A DNA stretch of 64,000 nucleotides from an uncultured Pseudomonadota bacterium (GTDB taxonomy: Bacteria > Pseudomonadota > Alphaproteobacteria > RF32 > CAG-239). The stretch spans positions 1-64,000 of the forward strand of contig CACWSG010000007.1 of NCBI GenBank assembly GCA_902763535.1, given 5' to 3'. Both the position numbers and the translations under genes were made by a program. Position 1 is the stretch's first letter, and the number at the start of each line of letters is the position of its first letter. The notes beneath the pieces were generated by a model. The model did no database searches, was not told the origin of the DNA, and saw only the letters and a program-made list of their open reading frames with translations. Shown here piece by piece: positions 52,738 to 61,936 of this stretch.

Positions 52738-53411
52738 TATTTTTTACTTTTGCGAGCGATATTCAGTTTATAGTAGGCTCTGGATATAATAATCAAGGCC
52801 TTAACCAAGCACCAGCATCCTAACAAAATGGCAATCGGCATAAAAGCAAAAGGCATAATGCACAAAATCACAAAGGCAGTTAAAGTTTCGCAACCTTGAG
52901 CCAATCCGCCGAGATAGAAAGGCGATGCTTTAGTATCTGCCGACTTTTGATCAATAATCCCATAAGTCAGCATGGTGGTTGCCGAGGCCATAAAGGCAAA
53001 CAGCAAAAAGCAAGCGGCTTGGGCGTTGTTTTCATCAGCCAAAGCAAATCCGAAAATCACTCCGCCATAAAAAATAAAATCAAGTGCCGTATCAATAAAC
53101 TTACCGAACTCGGTAATGCCTTGATTGCGAGCAACCGCTCCGTCCAATACATCACAAAAGCGATTGATTAAAATACAAAGCAATGCTTCAAAATACATAT
53201 TCATGGCCAAAAAGTTGATTGCCATCATTCCCACAATAAAACCGAAAATGCTCAAACTTGTTGCGCTGATGTTCTTTTTGGCGACATATTTACCCCAAAC
53301 ATTGACCTTCTTTTGCCATTTTTCTTGTACACAAGCTGAGTTTTTACAGAACTCCGATTCCTTTATTTTAGTTAATAACTCATTGAATTTTTTGCTCATT
53401 TCTTTAGGCAT
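52737..53411 (-). CDS. CDP-alcohol phosphatidyltransferase
   Basis: 224 residues from ATG 53411 (MPKEMSKKF); an in-frame ATG at 53465 lies in the AT-rich promoter region. The signature D-G-x2-A-R-x8-G-x3-D-x3-D is present as DGAVARNQGITEFGKFIDTA, LD. About six helices. The family makes phospholipids from CDP-diacylglycerol. The alcohol substrate is not clear. It has a soluble N-terminal extension of ~60 residues with CKNSACVQEK. Confidence 0.85.
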   Translation of the reverse strand: MPKEMSKKFNELLTKIKESEFCKNSACVQEKWQKKVNVWGKYVAKKNISATSLSIFGFIVGMMAINFLAMNMYFEALLCILINRFCDVLDGAVARNQGITEFGKFIDTALDFIFYGGVIFGFALADENNAQAACFLLFAFMASATTMLTYGIIDQKSADTKASPFYLGGLAQGCETLTAFVILCIMPFAFMPIAILLGCWCLVKALIIISRAYYKLNIARKSKK

Positions 53412-53511
53412 GGTGTATTTTTTCCTTAATTTGTTGACATTAAATCTTGATATAATATAAAACAATTTTTATAATTTGTAAAAATCAACTTAACATTTAT
53501 GCAAGGTTAAT

Positions 53512-54507
53512 ATGCGAATTTTTCACTACATTTCAATATTGCTTTTTATGCTGGCTGTCGGAATTTTCATCTACCAATATTCTCCGCATTACCAAATAAT
53601 CAAAGGGGATATTTTCGGCACATACTATAATGTTAAAATAAAAACAGACAATAAAAACAATGAGTTAAAGAGTAAAATTAAAGAAAAACTTCAAGAAATA
53701 AACTCTATAATGTCAATATTTGAGCCGACCAGCGAAATATCAAAAATAAATCAAACCGAAGCTCGCCAAAAAATAGAATTGTCGGCATCTATGCGCGAAG
53801 TTATCAAGGCGGCAGATAAGGTTTATTGGCAGTCGCAAGGTTATTTTGATCCTACTTTGGGGCAACTTATTGATTTATGGGGATTTGGTAGTGAAAAATC
53901 AGTTAATCCGTCGGCTGATGAAGTCAAGCAGGCTTTGCGTTCGGCAGGTTTTAATAAATTGAAATTTTCTAAAGATTTTCAATATATTACCAAGACAAAC
54001 TCACAAACAAAATTAAATCTGTCAGCCATTGCCAAAGGTTGGGCAACTGATGAGATAGCAAAATTATTGGATAGTGAAGGATATAATAATTATATTGTTG
54101 AAATCGGCGGTGAGATAAAAACCAAAGGCTACCGTGAACAGGAAGAGCCTTGGAGTATCGGTATCAATCGTCCCTTATCCGGTGCAACCGATAATATAAT
54201 GGTTGTTTCTTTGAGCAATATGGCAGTTGCCACTTCGGGAAATTATCGCAATTTTTATTCGGCTGATGGTAAAGTTTTGGGGCATACCATATCTTATAAA
54301 ACCGGTGAACCGGTGGAAACCGATGTGGCTTCGGTCAGTGTTTTTCATCCTTCATGCATGATGGCGGATGCTTATGCCACTGCAATTGTTGCCATGGGAG
54401 TTGCCAAAGGTTTGGAGTTTGCCAATCATCAAAAATTGAAAGTAATTATTTTTGATAACGAATTTAATCAACATTTGTCTCAATCAGCACAAAAAATGTT
54501 TCGGTAG
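53512..54507 (+). CDS. apbE: FAD:protein FMN transferase
   Basis: 331 residues. An N-terminal helix (about 5-22) anchors a periplasmic ApbE domain with YFDPTLGQLIDLWGFG, SAIAKGWATDEIA, GGEIKTKG, SNMAVATSGNYRNF and HTISYKTGEP. It attaches FMN to Thr residues of RnfD and RnfG, both encoded downstream in the same operon. Confidence 0.92.
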   Translation: MRIFHYISILLFMLAVGIFIYQYSPHYQIIKGDIFGTYYNVKIKTDNKNNELKSKIKEKLQEINSIMSIFEPTSEISKINQTEARQKIELSASMREVIKAADKVYWQSQGYFDPTLGQLIDLWGFGSEKSVNPSADEVKQALRSAGFNKLKFSKDFQYITKTNSQTKLNLSAIAKGWATDEIAKLLDSEGYNNYIVEIGGEIKTKGYREQEEPWSIGINRPLSGATDNIMVVSLSNMAVATSGNYRNFYSADGKVLGHTISYKTGEPVETDVASVSVFHPSCMMADAYATAIVAMGVAKGLEFANHQKLKVIIFDNEFNQHLSQSAQKMFR

Positions 54508-54513
54508 GGGCAA

Positions 54514-54936
54514 ATGAGTGAAATTGTAAAAAACGGTTTAGTCAAGGCAATAAAAAGCAATAGCATTGATGTAGAGATAATCTCTTGTTCGGCTTGTGCC
54601 GGTTGTGCCATCAGCTCATCTTGCAGTATGAGTGAGACCAAAAAACGTATCGTAACAATTCAAGGAAGTTTTGTTGGACAATACCAAGTCGGCGATAAGA
54701 TTGAAGTTGTCATGAGTGATCGTCTTGGCCTGCAAGCCGTTGTTTATGCTTTTGTAATTCCGCTTTTGCTTTTGTTAATTACGGTCGTTTGTTGTCATGG
54801 TTGCGGTTTTGATGATATTATCAGTGGCATATCTGGAATAATTGTCTTGATTCCGTATTATTTTGCTTTATTCTTAAACCGAAATCGATTAGAGAACAAA
54901 TTTTGTTGCAGATTAAAAAACAGTTCAAGGGAATAG
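54514..54936 (+). CDS. rseC: RseC/SoxR-reducing protein family
   Basis: 140 residues. The N-terminal domain has the Cys motif SCSACAGCAISSSCSMS (about 23-40), followed by VGDKIEVVMSD. Two membrane helices lie at about 72-92 and 97-117. RseC family proteins commonly sit in rnf operons and help with SoxR reduction. It starts 6 bp after apbE. Confidence 0.87.
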   Translation: MSEIVKNGLVKAIKSNSIDVEIISCSACAGCAISSSCSMSETKKRIVTIQGSFVGQYQVGDKIEVVMSDRLGLQAVVYAFVIPLLLLLITVVCCHGCGFDDIISGISGIIVLIPYYFALFLNRNRLENKFCCRLKNSSRE

Positions 54937-54939
54937 ATA

Positions 54940-55770
54940 ATGGATAACCTGATATGGTTGAACGCCTTAGTTTTAGGGGGAGTTGCTTTCGTTGCAGCTT
55001 TTGTGTTGTATTTTGTTTCGCGTCGTTTTTATGTCGCACCTGATGAAACAGCTGAAAAAATAGCCGCTGAATTGCCGCAAGCCAATTGCGGAGGTTGCGG
55101 TTATGCCGGTTGTTCTGACTTTGCTTCTGCCTGTTCCAAGGCCGATGAAAACGGTTTTGCCAATTTGTATTGTCCGGTCGGCGGCGCAAAGGTTATGAGT
55201 AAGGTTGCCAAAATAAAGGGCTTTAGTGCAGCCAAGAAAAAACCTTCGGTAGCCGTTTTGCATTGTCAGGGAACTTGTTCGCAGGCTCCGGCTAAAGTTA
55301 TTTATGATGCAGTATCATCATGTCGTATTGCCAATCAAATTTCGGTCGGAAAGAGTGGTTGTCCGCAAGGGTGTTTGCATCTCGGTGATTGTGTCAAGGT
55401 ATGCAAATTCGGAGCTTTGTCGTTTGATGAAACAACTCAGATGCCGGTGGTTGATCGTAAAAAATGCACATCTTGCGGGGCTTGCGTAAAAGCTTGTCCG
55501 CGCGGATTATTTGAAATCAGAGAGCTCAGTGCTAAGGGAGCATTACTGTATGTTGCTTGCCGCAACACGCAAAAAGGTGCCGCTGCACGCAAAAATTGTT
55601 TATCGGCTTGTATCGGCTGCCAAAAATGTTCCAAACTGAACTCCGAGATTAAAGTTGAAAACAACCTGTCAACCATTCCGATGAGTGTCGATGCAGATGA
55701 GTGGGGACAGCAGCTGGCTGAAGCTTGCCCGACCAAAGCCATAGTTTATAAGGAGAAATCCCATGCCTAA
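54940..55770 (+). CDS. rnfB: Rnf complex iron-sulfur subunit B
   Basis: 276 residues. An N-terminal membrane helix, then a 4Fe-4S motif ANCGGCGYAGCSDFA and a late Cys, then a ferredoxin region CTSCGACVKACPRG and ISKL-type clusters CIGCQKCSKL. It passes electrons from ferredoxin to the Rnf membrane core. The stop overlaps the rnfC start by 8 bp. Confidence 0.93.
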   Translation: MDNLIWLNALVLGGVAFVAAFVLYFVSRRFYVAPDETAEKIAAELPQANCGGCGYAGCSDFASACSKADENGFANLYCPVGGAKVMSKVAKIKGFSAAKKKPSVAVLHCQGTCSQAPAKVIYDAVSSCRIANQISVGKSGCPQGCLHLGDCVKVCKFGALSFDETTQMPVVDRKKCTSCGACVKACPRGLFEIRELSAKGALLYVACRNTQKGAAARKNCLSACIGCQKCSKLNSEIKVENNLSTIPMSVDADEWGQQLAEACPTKAIVYKEKSHA

Positions 55771-57085
55771 GACTTATACTTTTCCCATGGGCGGCATTCA
55801 TGTCAACAAATACAAAAACACTTCGGATATTTCGATAGAGTTTGCCGGCCTGCCTGAGTTTGTTACCATACCGGTAAAACAACATATCGGTGCTCCCTCC
55901 AAAATTATTGTCAATAAGGGGGATAAGGTTAAGGTAGGTACTTTGTTGGCCGATTTTGATGGAGTTGTTTCTTCCGATGTTCATTCTTCGGTTTCCGGTG
56001 AAATCGTTAAAATGGAAGCTTTGCCCAATGCCAACGGCTATGAAGAAACCATGATTACCATCAAAGTTGAAGGTGATGAATGGGAGCCGTCAATCGATCG
56101 TTCGCCGGATGTGGTCAAAGAAATTAATTTTACTCCGGAAGAGATTGTGCAAAAAATTCGTGAAAGCGGTATTGTCGGCATGGGCGGTGCCGGATTTCCC
56201 ACTCCGATAAAAACTTCAATACCTGAGGGAAAAAAGGCTGAAATATTGATAATCAACGGCATTGAATGTGAACCTTTTTTGACTGCTGATGATCGTCTAA
56301 TGCAGGAATATGCCGAACGCATTATAATGGGAGCTCGAGTTTTAAATCGTGCTCTGGGGATTCAAAATGCCGTTATTGCCATTGATGAAAATAAACAAAA
56401 AGCAATTGATGAGTTGCAACGTTTGAGCAAGTTGTATATCGGAGTTAATGTCCGCGTGTGCAAAACCAAATATCCGCAAGGCGGTGAAAAGCAACTGATT
56501 AAAGCCATCACCGGTAAAGAAATTCCTTCCGGAAAATTGCCTATTGATGTCGGCTGCGTGGTACAAAATGTCGGTACAACTTTTGCCGTATATGAAGCAG
56601 TATTAAAAAACAAGCCGTTGTTTGAACGCATTATAACAGTTTCGGGAAATGCCTGTGCTCATCCGGCCAATTATCGGGTAAGGGTAGGAACACCGGTTTC
56701 ATTTTTGATTGAGAAGACCAAGACATCAATGGATGATGTTGAAAAGGTTATCTTGGGCGGTCCCATGATGGGAACCACCATCACCAATATCAATGCACCG
56801 ACTACCAAACTAACCTCGGGAGTTTTGTTGTTCAAAGGTGCTGAGTTCAATAAACATCATCAAACCAACTGTATTCGTTGCGGCAAATGTGCGGTTGCCT
56901 GTCCGATAGGTTTGCGTCCTTATGCCATTAAAGATGCTTTTTTGCATAATGGCGGAGCCGCTGAGCTGAAAGAATTGCACGCTCTTGATTGCATAGAATG
57001 CGGTTGTTGTGCTTATAGTTGTCCGGCTCATCTGCCACTATTGGATTATTGTAAGTTGAGCAAACAAGAACTACGAAAGAAATAA
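55763..57085 (+). CDS. rnfC: Rnf complex subunit C
   Basis: 440 residues. The N-terminal barrel and the NAD(H)/FMN-binding region contain GMGGAGFPTPIKTSIPEGKK and LIINGIECEPFLTADDRLM. Two 4Fe-4S motifs close the chain: CIRCGKCAVACPIG and CIECGCCAYSCPAH. It is the NADH-reactive subunit. It is short for the family, which often has a long Ala/Lys tail; that tail is missing here. Confidence 0.94.
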   Translation: MPKTYTFPMGGIHVNKYKNTSDISIEFAGLPEFVTIPVKQHIGAPSKIIVNKGDKVKVGTLLADFDGVVSSDVHSSVSGEIVKMEALPNANGYEETMITIKVEGDEWEPSIDRSPDVVKEINFTPEEIVQKIRESGIVGMGGAGFPTPIKTSIPEGKKAEILIINGIECEPFLTADDRLMQEYAERIIMGARVLNRALGIQNAVIAIDENKQKAIDELQRLSKLYIGVNVRVCKTKYPQGGEKQLIKAITGKEIPSGKLPIDVGCVVQNVGTTFAVYEAVLKNKPLFERIITVSGNACAHPANYRVRVGTPVSFLIEKTKTSMDDVEKVILGGPMMGTTITNINAPTTKLTSGVLLFKGAEFNKHHQTNCIRCGKCAVACPIGLRPYAIKDAFLHNGGAAELKELHALDCIECGCCAYSCPAHLPLLDYCKLSKQELRKK

Positions 57086-57089
57086 AATC

Positions 57090-58079
57090 ATGTTAAAAGT
57101 TTCTACCAATCCTCATATGCAAACCACGCGAGACACCAAGTCGTTGATGCTTGATGTGGTTATCGCGCTGATGCCGGCGGCGATTGCTGCGCTGTTGTTT
57201 TTTGGTGTTGATGCCTTGAGAGTTATCTTAACTTCGGTTGCATCTTGCGTGATGTTTGAATATTTAGCCTGTCGTTACTGGCTGAAAAACGGCAATACCA
57301 CCACAGATTATTCCGCTGTCATAACCGGTTTGTTGTTGGCTTATAATTTGCCCTCGACCATGCCTTGTTGGATGATTTTAATCGGGGCATTTGTTGCGAT
57401 TATCTTAGCCAAAATATGTTTTGGCGGCTTGGGTTGCAATATTTTTAATCCGGCGTTGGTCGGCAGAGTATTTTTGTTCATCTCATTTCCGGTGCAGATG
57501 ACGGTTTGGCCCAAACCTTATTTCTTAAAGATGTTTTCGCCGGATGGTGAAACCGGAGCTACTACTTTGCGCATGATAAAAAGTATTGGAAAAACGGCTG
57601 ATTCATCTCAGGCTATGTATGTATTGGAAGATTTGCCCGAATATTGGGAGATGTTTGTCGGCAACACGGGAGGATGTATCGGTGAAATTTCGGCTTTGGC
57701 CTTGTTGCTGGGTTTTGCCTACCTACTGTGGCGTCGTGTAATTTCATGGCACATTCCGGTTATGTTTATCGGAACTGTTTTGTTGTTGACATCGGTTTTG
57801 TATTGGACAACCGGCAATGCTAAGTTTTTACCTTTAGCACATATCTTTTCCGGTGGTCTTATGTTAGGTGCCATATTTATGGCAACTGACTATACAACTT
57901 CACCGATGACCGTCAAAGGGCAGGTTATATTCGCTGTTTTATGCGGAATTTTAACCGTTATTATCCGTTCTTTCAGCGCATATCCCGAAGGAATTTCTTT
58001 TGCTATTTTAATCATGAATGCTTTTGTGCCTTTAATTGATAAATTTGCCGTTCAACGTTATTTCGGGGAGAAAAAATAA
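57090..58079 (+). CDS. rnfD: Rnf complex subunit D
   Basis: 329 residues with about nine helices. The FMN-attachment site is the Thr in DGETGATTLRMIK (about 155-160). STNPHMQTTRDT and GGLGCNIFNPALVGRVFLF are family features. It forms part of the ion-pumping core. Confidence 0.94.
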   Translation: MLKVSTNPHMQTTRDTKSLMLDVVIALMPAAIAALLFFGVDALRVILTSVASCVMFEYLACRYWLKNGNTTTDYSAVITGLLLAYNLPSTMPCWMILIGAFVAIILAKICFGGLGCNIFNPALVGRVFLFISFPVQMTVWPKPYFLKMFSPDGETGATTLRMIKSIGKTADSSQAMYVLEDLPEYWEMFVGNTGGCIGEISALALLLGFAYLLWRRVISWHIPVMFIGTVLLLTSVLYWTTGNAKFLPLAHIFSGGLMLGAIFMATDYTTSPMTVKGQVIFAVLCGILTVIIRSFSAYPEGISFAILIMNAFVPLIDKFAVQRYFGEKK

Positions 58080-58660
58080 TGAATAAAGATTTGTTCAAAC
58101 CGGTTATAACTTTAACTTGTATTGCCGTGATTATGGCGCTTGTTTTAGGCTTTGTTCATCGTTTGACTGACGAGCCGATTGCTTTGGCTAAAAATCAGCA
58201 GGAATTAGACGCCATAAAATTGGTAACCGGTGAATTTGATAATGATCCTTTTGCTGAAAAAATGACTATCACTACCCCGAATAAAAAGCAAAAGTTTATT
58301 ATGTATCCGGCTCGTATTGACGGCAGGCTTAATGCTGTTGCAGTCAAAAGCTATACCAACACCGGATTTGGCGGACGGATTGATGTTATGACCGGATTTA
58401 ATGTTGATGGTTCAATCAACACATTTAAGATTATATCTTCCCACGAAACACCGGGGTTGGGTTCCAAAACCGATGAGCCTCGTTTCAAAGGGCAGTTGGA
58501 AGGATTTCATCCCAACAAACAAATCTTAAAAGTTAAACAAGACGGCGGTGATGTTGATGCCGTAACGGCAGCAACCATCAGCTCACGAGCTGTTTTAAGA
58601 GCCATAGAACGAGCTTATTCCGCCTTACAAAATTTTAATACGAGGGACAACAATGAGTAA
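58079..58660 (+). CDS. rnfG: Rnf complex subunit G
   Basis: 193 residues. One N-terminal helix, then a periplasmic domain. The covalent FMN site is the Thr of [17 protein letters not shown] (about 165). [15 protein letters not shown] and [11 protein letters not shown] match the family. Its ATG shares one base with the rnfD stop. Confidence 0.93.
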   Translation: MNKDLFKPVITLTCIAVIMALVLGFVHRLTDEPIALAKNQQELDAIKLVTGEFDNDPFAEKMTITTPNKKQKFIMYPARIDGRLNAVAVKSYTNTGFGGRIDVMTGFNVDGSINTFKIISSHETPGLGSKTDEPRFKGQLEGFHPNKQILKVKQDGGDVDAVTAATISSRAVLRAIERAYSALQNFNTRDNNE

Positions 58661-59249
58661 TACCGCTATGAACAATTTAACCCGTGGCATTGTCAGAGAA
58701 AATCCTGTTTTGGTAATGCTTTTGGGAATGTGTCCGACCTTAGGCGTAACTACTTCGGCGATTAACGGTCTCGGTATGGGGCTGGCTACCATGTTTGTTT
58801 TAATGATGTCTAATATGGCAATATCCTGTGTTAAAAAGGTTATACCTGATATTGTACGCATACCGTCTTTTATTGTTATTATTGCTTCATTTGTTACGGT
58901 ATTGGAAATGTTGATGCAGGCATATACTCCTGATTTATATGCTGCTTTGGGAATTTATATTCCGCTGATTGTTGTAAACTGCATAATTTTGGGAAGAGCT
59001 GAAGCTTTTGCCTCTAAAAACACGATTTTCCAGTCGTTGCTGGATGCTATCGGCATGGGTATCGGTTTTACTTTGGCTCTTGTGTTGTTGGGTAGTATTC
59101 GTGAAGTATTGGGCAACGGCTCAATATTCGGTTATTCTTTTGTTTCGGAAAATGCAACACCGTTATTGCTGTTCATTATGCCTCCCGGAGCTTTTTTGGC
59201 TTTGGGCGGAATTATCGCGGTTGTTAACAAATTAAGAGGGGTAAACTAA
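58653..59249 (+). CDS. rnfE: Rnf complex subunit E
   Basis: 198 residues, six helices. [20 protein letters not shown] is the family start; [15 protein letters not shown] follows the fourth helix. The gene overlaps rnfG by 8 bp. It pairs with RnfA around a buried iron-sulfur centre in the membrane. Confidence 0.93.
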   Translation: MSNTAMNNLTRGIVRENPVLVMLLGMCPTLGVTTSAINGLGMGLATMFVLMMSNMAISCVKKVIPDIVRIPSFIVIIASFVTVLEMLMQAYTPDLYAALGIYIPLIVVNCIILGRAEAFASKNTIFQSLLDAIGMGIGFTLALVLLGSIREVLGNGSIFGYSFVSENATPLLLFIMPPGAFLALGGIIAVVNKLRGVN

Positions 59250-59250
59250 A

Positions 59251-59826
59251 ATGACTTACTTAATGATTTTTATCACCGGCATTTTTGTTAACAACATTAT
59301 CTTGTCGCAGTTTTTGGGAATATGCCCGTTTTTAGGTGTGTCAAAAAAGATTTCTACTGCTTTCGGTATGGGCATGGCGGTAACTTTTGTAATGACTTTG
59401 GCTACGATTGTAACCTATCTTTTATATTACACATTTCTGCGTCCCTATGGTTTGGAGTTTATGACTACGGTAGCCTTTATTTTGGTAATTGCTTCTCTGG
59501 TGCAAATGGTTGAGATAATTTTAAAGAAAAGTTCTCCGGCTCTATATCGTGCCTTAGGAATTTTCTTGCCGCTTATTACTACTAATTGCGCAGTATTGGG
59601 TATTGCTATTTTGACTATTCAAAAGAATTTTACCCTTATTGCCGGAATCTGCTATTGCTTGGCAGCGGCTTTGGGCTTTACTTTGGCCATTGTAGTATTT
59701 GCCGGTATCAGAGAGCGCTTGGAGCGTACCAATATTCCTCCACTGATGCGCGGCACTCCGATTGTTTTGATAACTGCAGCTTTGTTGTCGATGGCCTTTA
59801 TGGGTTTTGCCGGAATATCTTACTAA
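59251..59826 (+). CDS. rnfA: Rnf complex subunit A
   Basis: 191 residues, six helices. FVNNIILSQFLGICPFLGVS at the start and TTNCAVLGIAI near 110 carry the two conserved Cys. Last gene of apbE-rseC-rnfBCDGEA. The complete complex couples ferredoxin:NAD+ oxidoreduction to Na+ or H+ transport. It overlaps the convergent glycosylase gene by 4 bp. Confidence 0.94.
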   Translation: MTYLMIFITGIFVNNIILSQFLGICPFLGVSKKISTAFGMGMAVTFVMTLATIVTYLLYYTFLRPYGLEFMTTVAFILVIASLVQMVEIILKKSSPALYRALGIFLPLITTNCAVLGIAILTIQKNFTLIAGICYCLAAALGFTLAIVVFAGIRERLERTNIPPLMRGTPIVLITAALLSMAFMGFAGISY

Positions 59827-60455
59827 AGCAGTGCTTTGATTTTTTTGATAACATCCTCAAACATCTTTTGCGTCAGTACGCCGGTATTGATGTTATAGCG
59901 CGATGTGTGGTAAGAATTTACCATAATTAAGTCATGTTTATCAAGGTGATGAATTGCGCCGTGAGCAAATTTAAAAGCTGCTTTTTTATAACCTAACACC
60001 CCAAGCACGGCATTATGCGCTACACTACCTAAAGTTAAAATTATTTTTAAATTTTTCATAGCGGCAATTTCTTTAGTTAAAAACTGACCACAGGTTTTTA
60101 CTTCCTCGGTTGTAACTTTGTTTTGCGGAGGTACACAGCGCACCGAATTGCTGATACGCACATTAATCAATTCAAAACCATCATCTGCTGTTTTAGCGTA
60201 ATTTCCTCGCGCTAATTCGAATTTTTCTAAAACCGGATAAAGAATATCACCGGCATAATCATTGGTAAACGGACGACCGGTTTTATTGGCACCATTCAAT
60301 CCCGGAGCCAGTCCCACAATTAAAACTTTGGCATCCAAATGGCCGAATGAAGGTACCGGAGCATTGTAATAAGAGGGAAATTTTTTGATATTTTCTGTGC
60401 GAAACTCAACCAGACGAGGGCAGAGAGAGCAATTTTTTTGCGGGGAACAACACAT
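59823..60455 (-). CDS. Uracil-DNA glycosylase, family 5 (UdgB)
   Basis: 210 residues. N-terminal cluster Cys in CSLCPRL, then motif 1 GLAPGLNGANKTGRPFTNDY, which is the family 5 form, then VRCVPPQNK and NSYHTSRYN in place of the usual HPS-type motif 2. Two more Cys (about 100 and 119) complete the usual 4Fe-4S ligands. It removes uracil from DNA. Confidence 0.85.
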   Translation of the reverse strand: MCCSPQKNCSLCPRLVEFRTENIKKFPSYYNAPVPSFGHLDAKVLIVGLAPGLNGANKTGRPFTNDYAGDILYPVLEKFELARGNYAKTADDGFELINVRISNSVRCVPPQNKVTTEEVKTCGQFLTKEIAAMKNLKIILTLGSVAHNAVLGVLGYKKAAFKFAHGAIHHLDKHDLIMVNSYHTSRYNINTGVLTQKMFEDVIKKIKALL

Positions 60456-60638
60456 TGTATTTCCTAAAATTTATATTTGATTTAATACAATATTAGAAAA
60501 TTAATGTAAAAAAATATTTAATCCCCCCTTTAAAATTTCTTTATGCGAATTATCTAAATTTTGCAAACCGAATAAACTCGGTTAAAATAGGACTAAAGTG
60601 AAAACAAAAACCTATTTATAAATGGAGTTTTAAATAAA

Positions 60639-61208
60639 ATGAAAAAGACATTATTACTTGCAGGCGTTGCCTGTGTTATGATGACTGCTCAGGCTCAAGC
60701 CGGCAATTGGTACAACAATATGGTACATAACACAAAAATTTATGTCGGAGCTGACTATGCTTTTGACAGTGTTGATTTCAAAGGCGCTCTCAATGAAGCC
60801 AAAGAAGATTATAATTCCGGTATCTTCAATATCGGTAGTCGTATGGATAATTTTGGTGTTGAATTTTTTGGTCAGTGGAGCCTTGGTCGTAGCAAAGATA
60901 CCGCTGAAGGTAAATTAAAAACCAAAATCAATGCTTATGGTATGGATATGTACGGATATTTACCTTTGGGTTGCGAGGGTAAATATGATGTTCTCGCAAC
61001 AATCGGCGTAGCTGATTACTACTACAAAGGTTTCCGCGGCGAAGCTAACGACAGCAACAATCGTATCGGTTGGCGTGTCGGCGGCGGTGCCATGTATAAC
61101 TACAATGAGCATGTATCAGCTCGTGTAATTGGTCGTTATGCTTATATCGGCGATTCAAATTTGAACCATGTTGCTGAAGTTACCGCCGGTTTAAGATATA
61201 ACTTCTAA
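60639..61208 (+). CDS. Outer-membrane beta-barrel protein
   Basis: 189 residues. Signal peptide MKKTLLLAGVACVMMTAQAQ with Ala cleavage. The mature chain alternates polar and hydrophobic residues with many aromatics (YVGADYAFDSV, GVEFFGQWSLG, RVGGGAMYNY, VTAGLRYNF) and ends in Phe, as outer-membrane barrels do. An eight-stranded OmpW/OmpX-like or Opa-like porin fold is likely. Confidence 0.87.
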   Translation: MKKTLLLAGVACVMMTAQAQAGNWYNNMVHNTKIYVGADYAFDSVDFKGALNEAKEDYNSGIFNIGSRMDNFGVEFFGQWSLGRSKDTAEGKLKTKINAYGMDMYGYLPLGCEGKYDVLATIGVADYYYKGFRGEANDSNNRIGWRVGGGAMYNYNEHVSARVIGRYAYIGDSNLNHVAEVTAGLRYNF

Positions 61209-61231
61209 TAAAACTTTTAAGTTTAATAACA

Positions 61232-61265
61232 TAAAAAAGTCCCTCTGTTATGGAGGGACTTTTTG
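61232..61265. terminator. Bidirectional terminator
   Basis: AGTCCCTC (61238-61245) and GAGGGACT (61253-61260), with A4/T4 flanks. It serves the barrel gene and the convergent 61267 gene. Confidence 0.88.
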
Positions 61266-61266
61266 C

Positions 61267-61827
61267 TTAAGCTACCAGAAATTGACAATCGATTTCTATG
61301 GTGTCGTTGCTGTGGCTTTTGGGTTCTACTTGGGTTTTAGGATTTCTCAATATCCCCGCATTAATTTTTCTGGAGGACAATTGACGTACAATCTCATTTG
61401 TGTTTTCTACATTCAATATCGTTTTGAATTCTCTTTCGGTAAAACACATGGCATCTGCCAAATAGAAGATTCTGCGTTTTTCCAAGGTGCCGCCCAATTT
61501 TGAGTTAATATCAGCCTTTATTTTGCTAGGCGCTATTTCAGCTAGATGTTTCGGCAGTCTGACTGCTGACTGCAAGAAAATCACATTTCGTTGCGTCAAA
61601 GCAAAATCAAGCTGCTCCTGGTATATTTTTTCTGCCAGTTCATGTACATTAAGCACGAAACTGTTTTGTCCCAGGGGCTTAAAGAACTTGGTTCTCTGCA
61701 ACATCCAAACTCTTCTTTTGGTGCGCACAATAATCTGCAGACCAGCTATTCTTTCACCATCTTTCAATTTGGAAAAACCCCGCATAAAAGAGGTAAGAAC
61801 ATCATAAATTGCTTCTTTGGTTAACAT
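61267..61827 (-). CDS. Protein with RpoA-CTD-like domain, paralogue 1
   Basis: 186 residues. Related to the 61937 product: GLQIIVRTKRR-type strand near 27, an LDFALTQRNVIFL strand (about 93) and a C-terminal HhH-like segment YLADAMCFTEREFKTILNV, ENTNEIVRQL. That segment is spaced like the RNA polymerase alpha C-terminal domain (IGDL....E.EL....LG.....EI...L), though several key residues differ. The end (KTQVEPKSHSNDTIEIDCQF) is a separate strand. The leader is AT-only without Shine-Dalgarno. Function unknown. Confidence 0.55.
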   Translation of the reverse strand: MLTKEAIYDVLTSFMRGFSKLKDGERIAGLQIIVRTKRRVWMLQRTKFFKPLGQNSFVLNVHELAEKIYQEQLDFALTQRNVIFLQSAVRLPKHLAEIAPSKIKADINSKLGGTLEKRRIFYLADAMCFTEREFKTILNVENTNEIVRQLSSRKINAGILRNPKTQVEPKSHSNDTIEIDCQFLVA

Positions 61828-61898
61828 AATATAAGATTTTTAAATTAATAATTCATAAGTGTATTTTTGCTTTTATCTTATTTTGTATAATTTGTCAA

Positions 61899-61936
61899 TA
61901 AAAAATCCCCGATGCAAAAAACATCAGGGATTTTTA
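61899..61936 (-). terminator. Terminator of the 61937 gene
   Basis: AAAAATCCC + GATG (61901-61914) pairs with CATC + GGGATTTTT (61922-61935) with one mismatch. A T-run and a TTGACA-type -35 (61898-61893) for the next gene follow on the minus strand. Confidence 0.78.
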
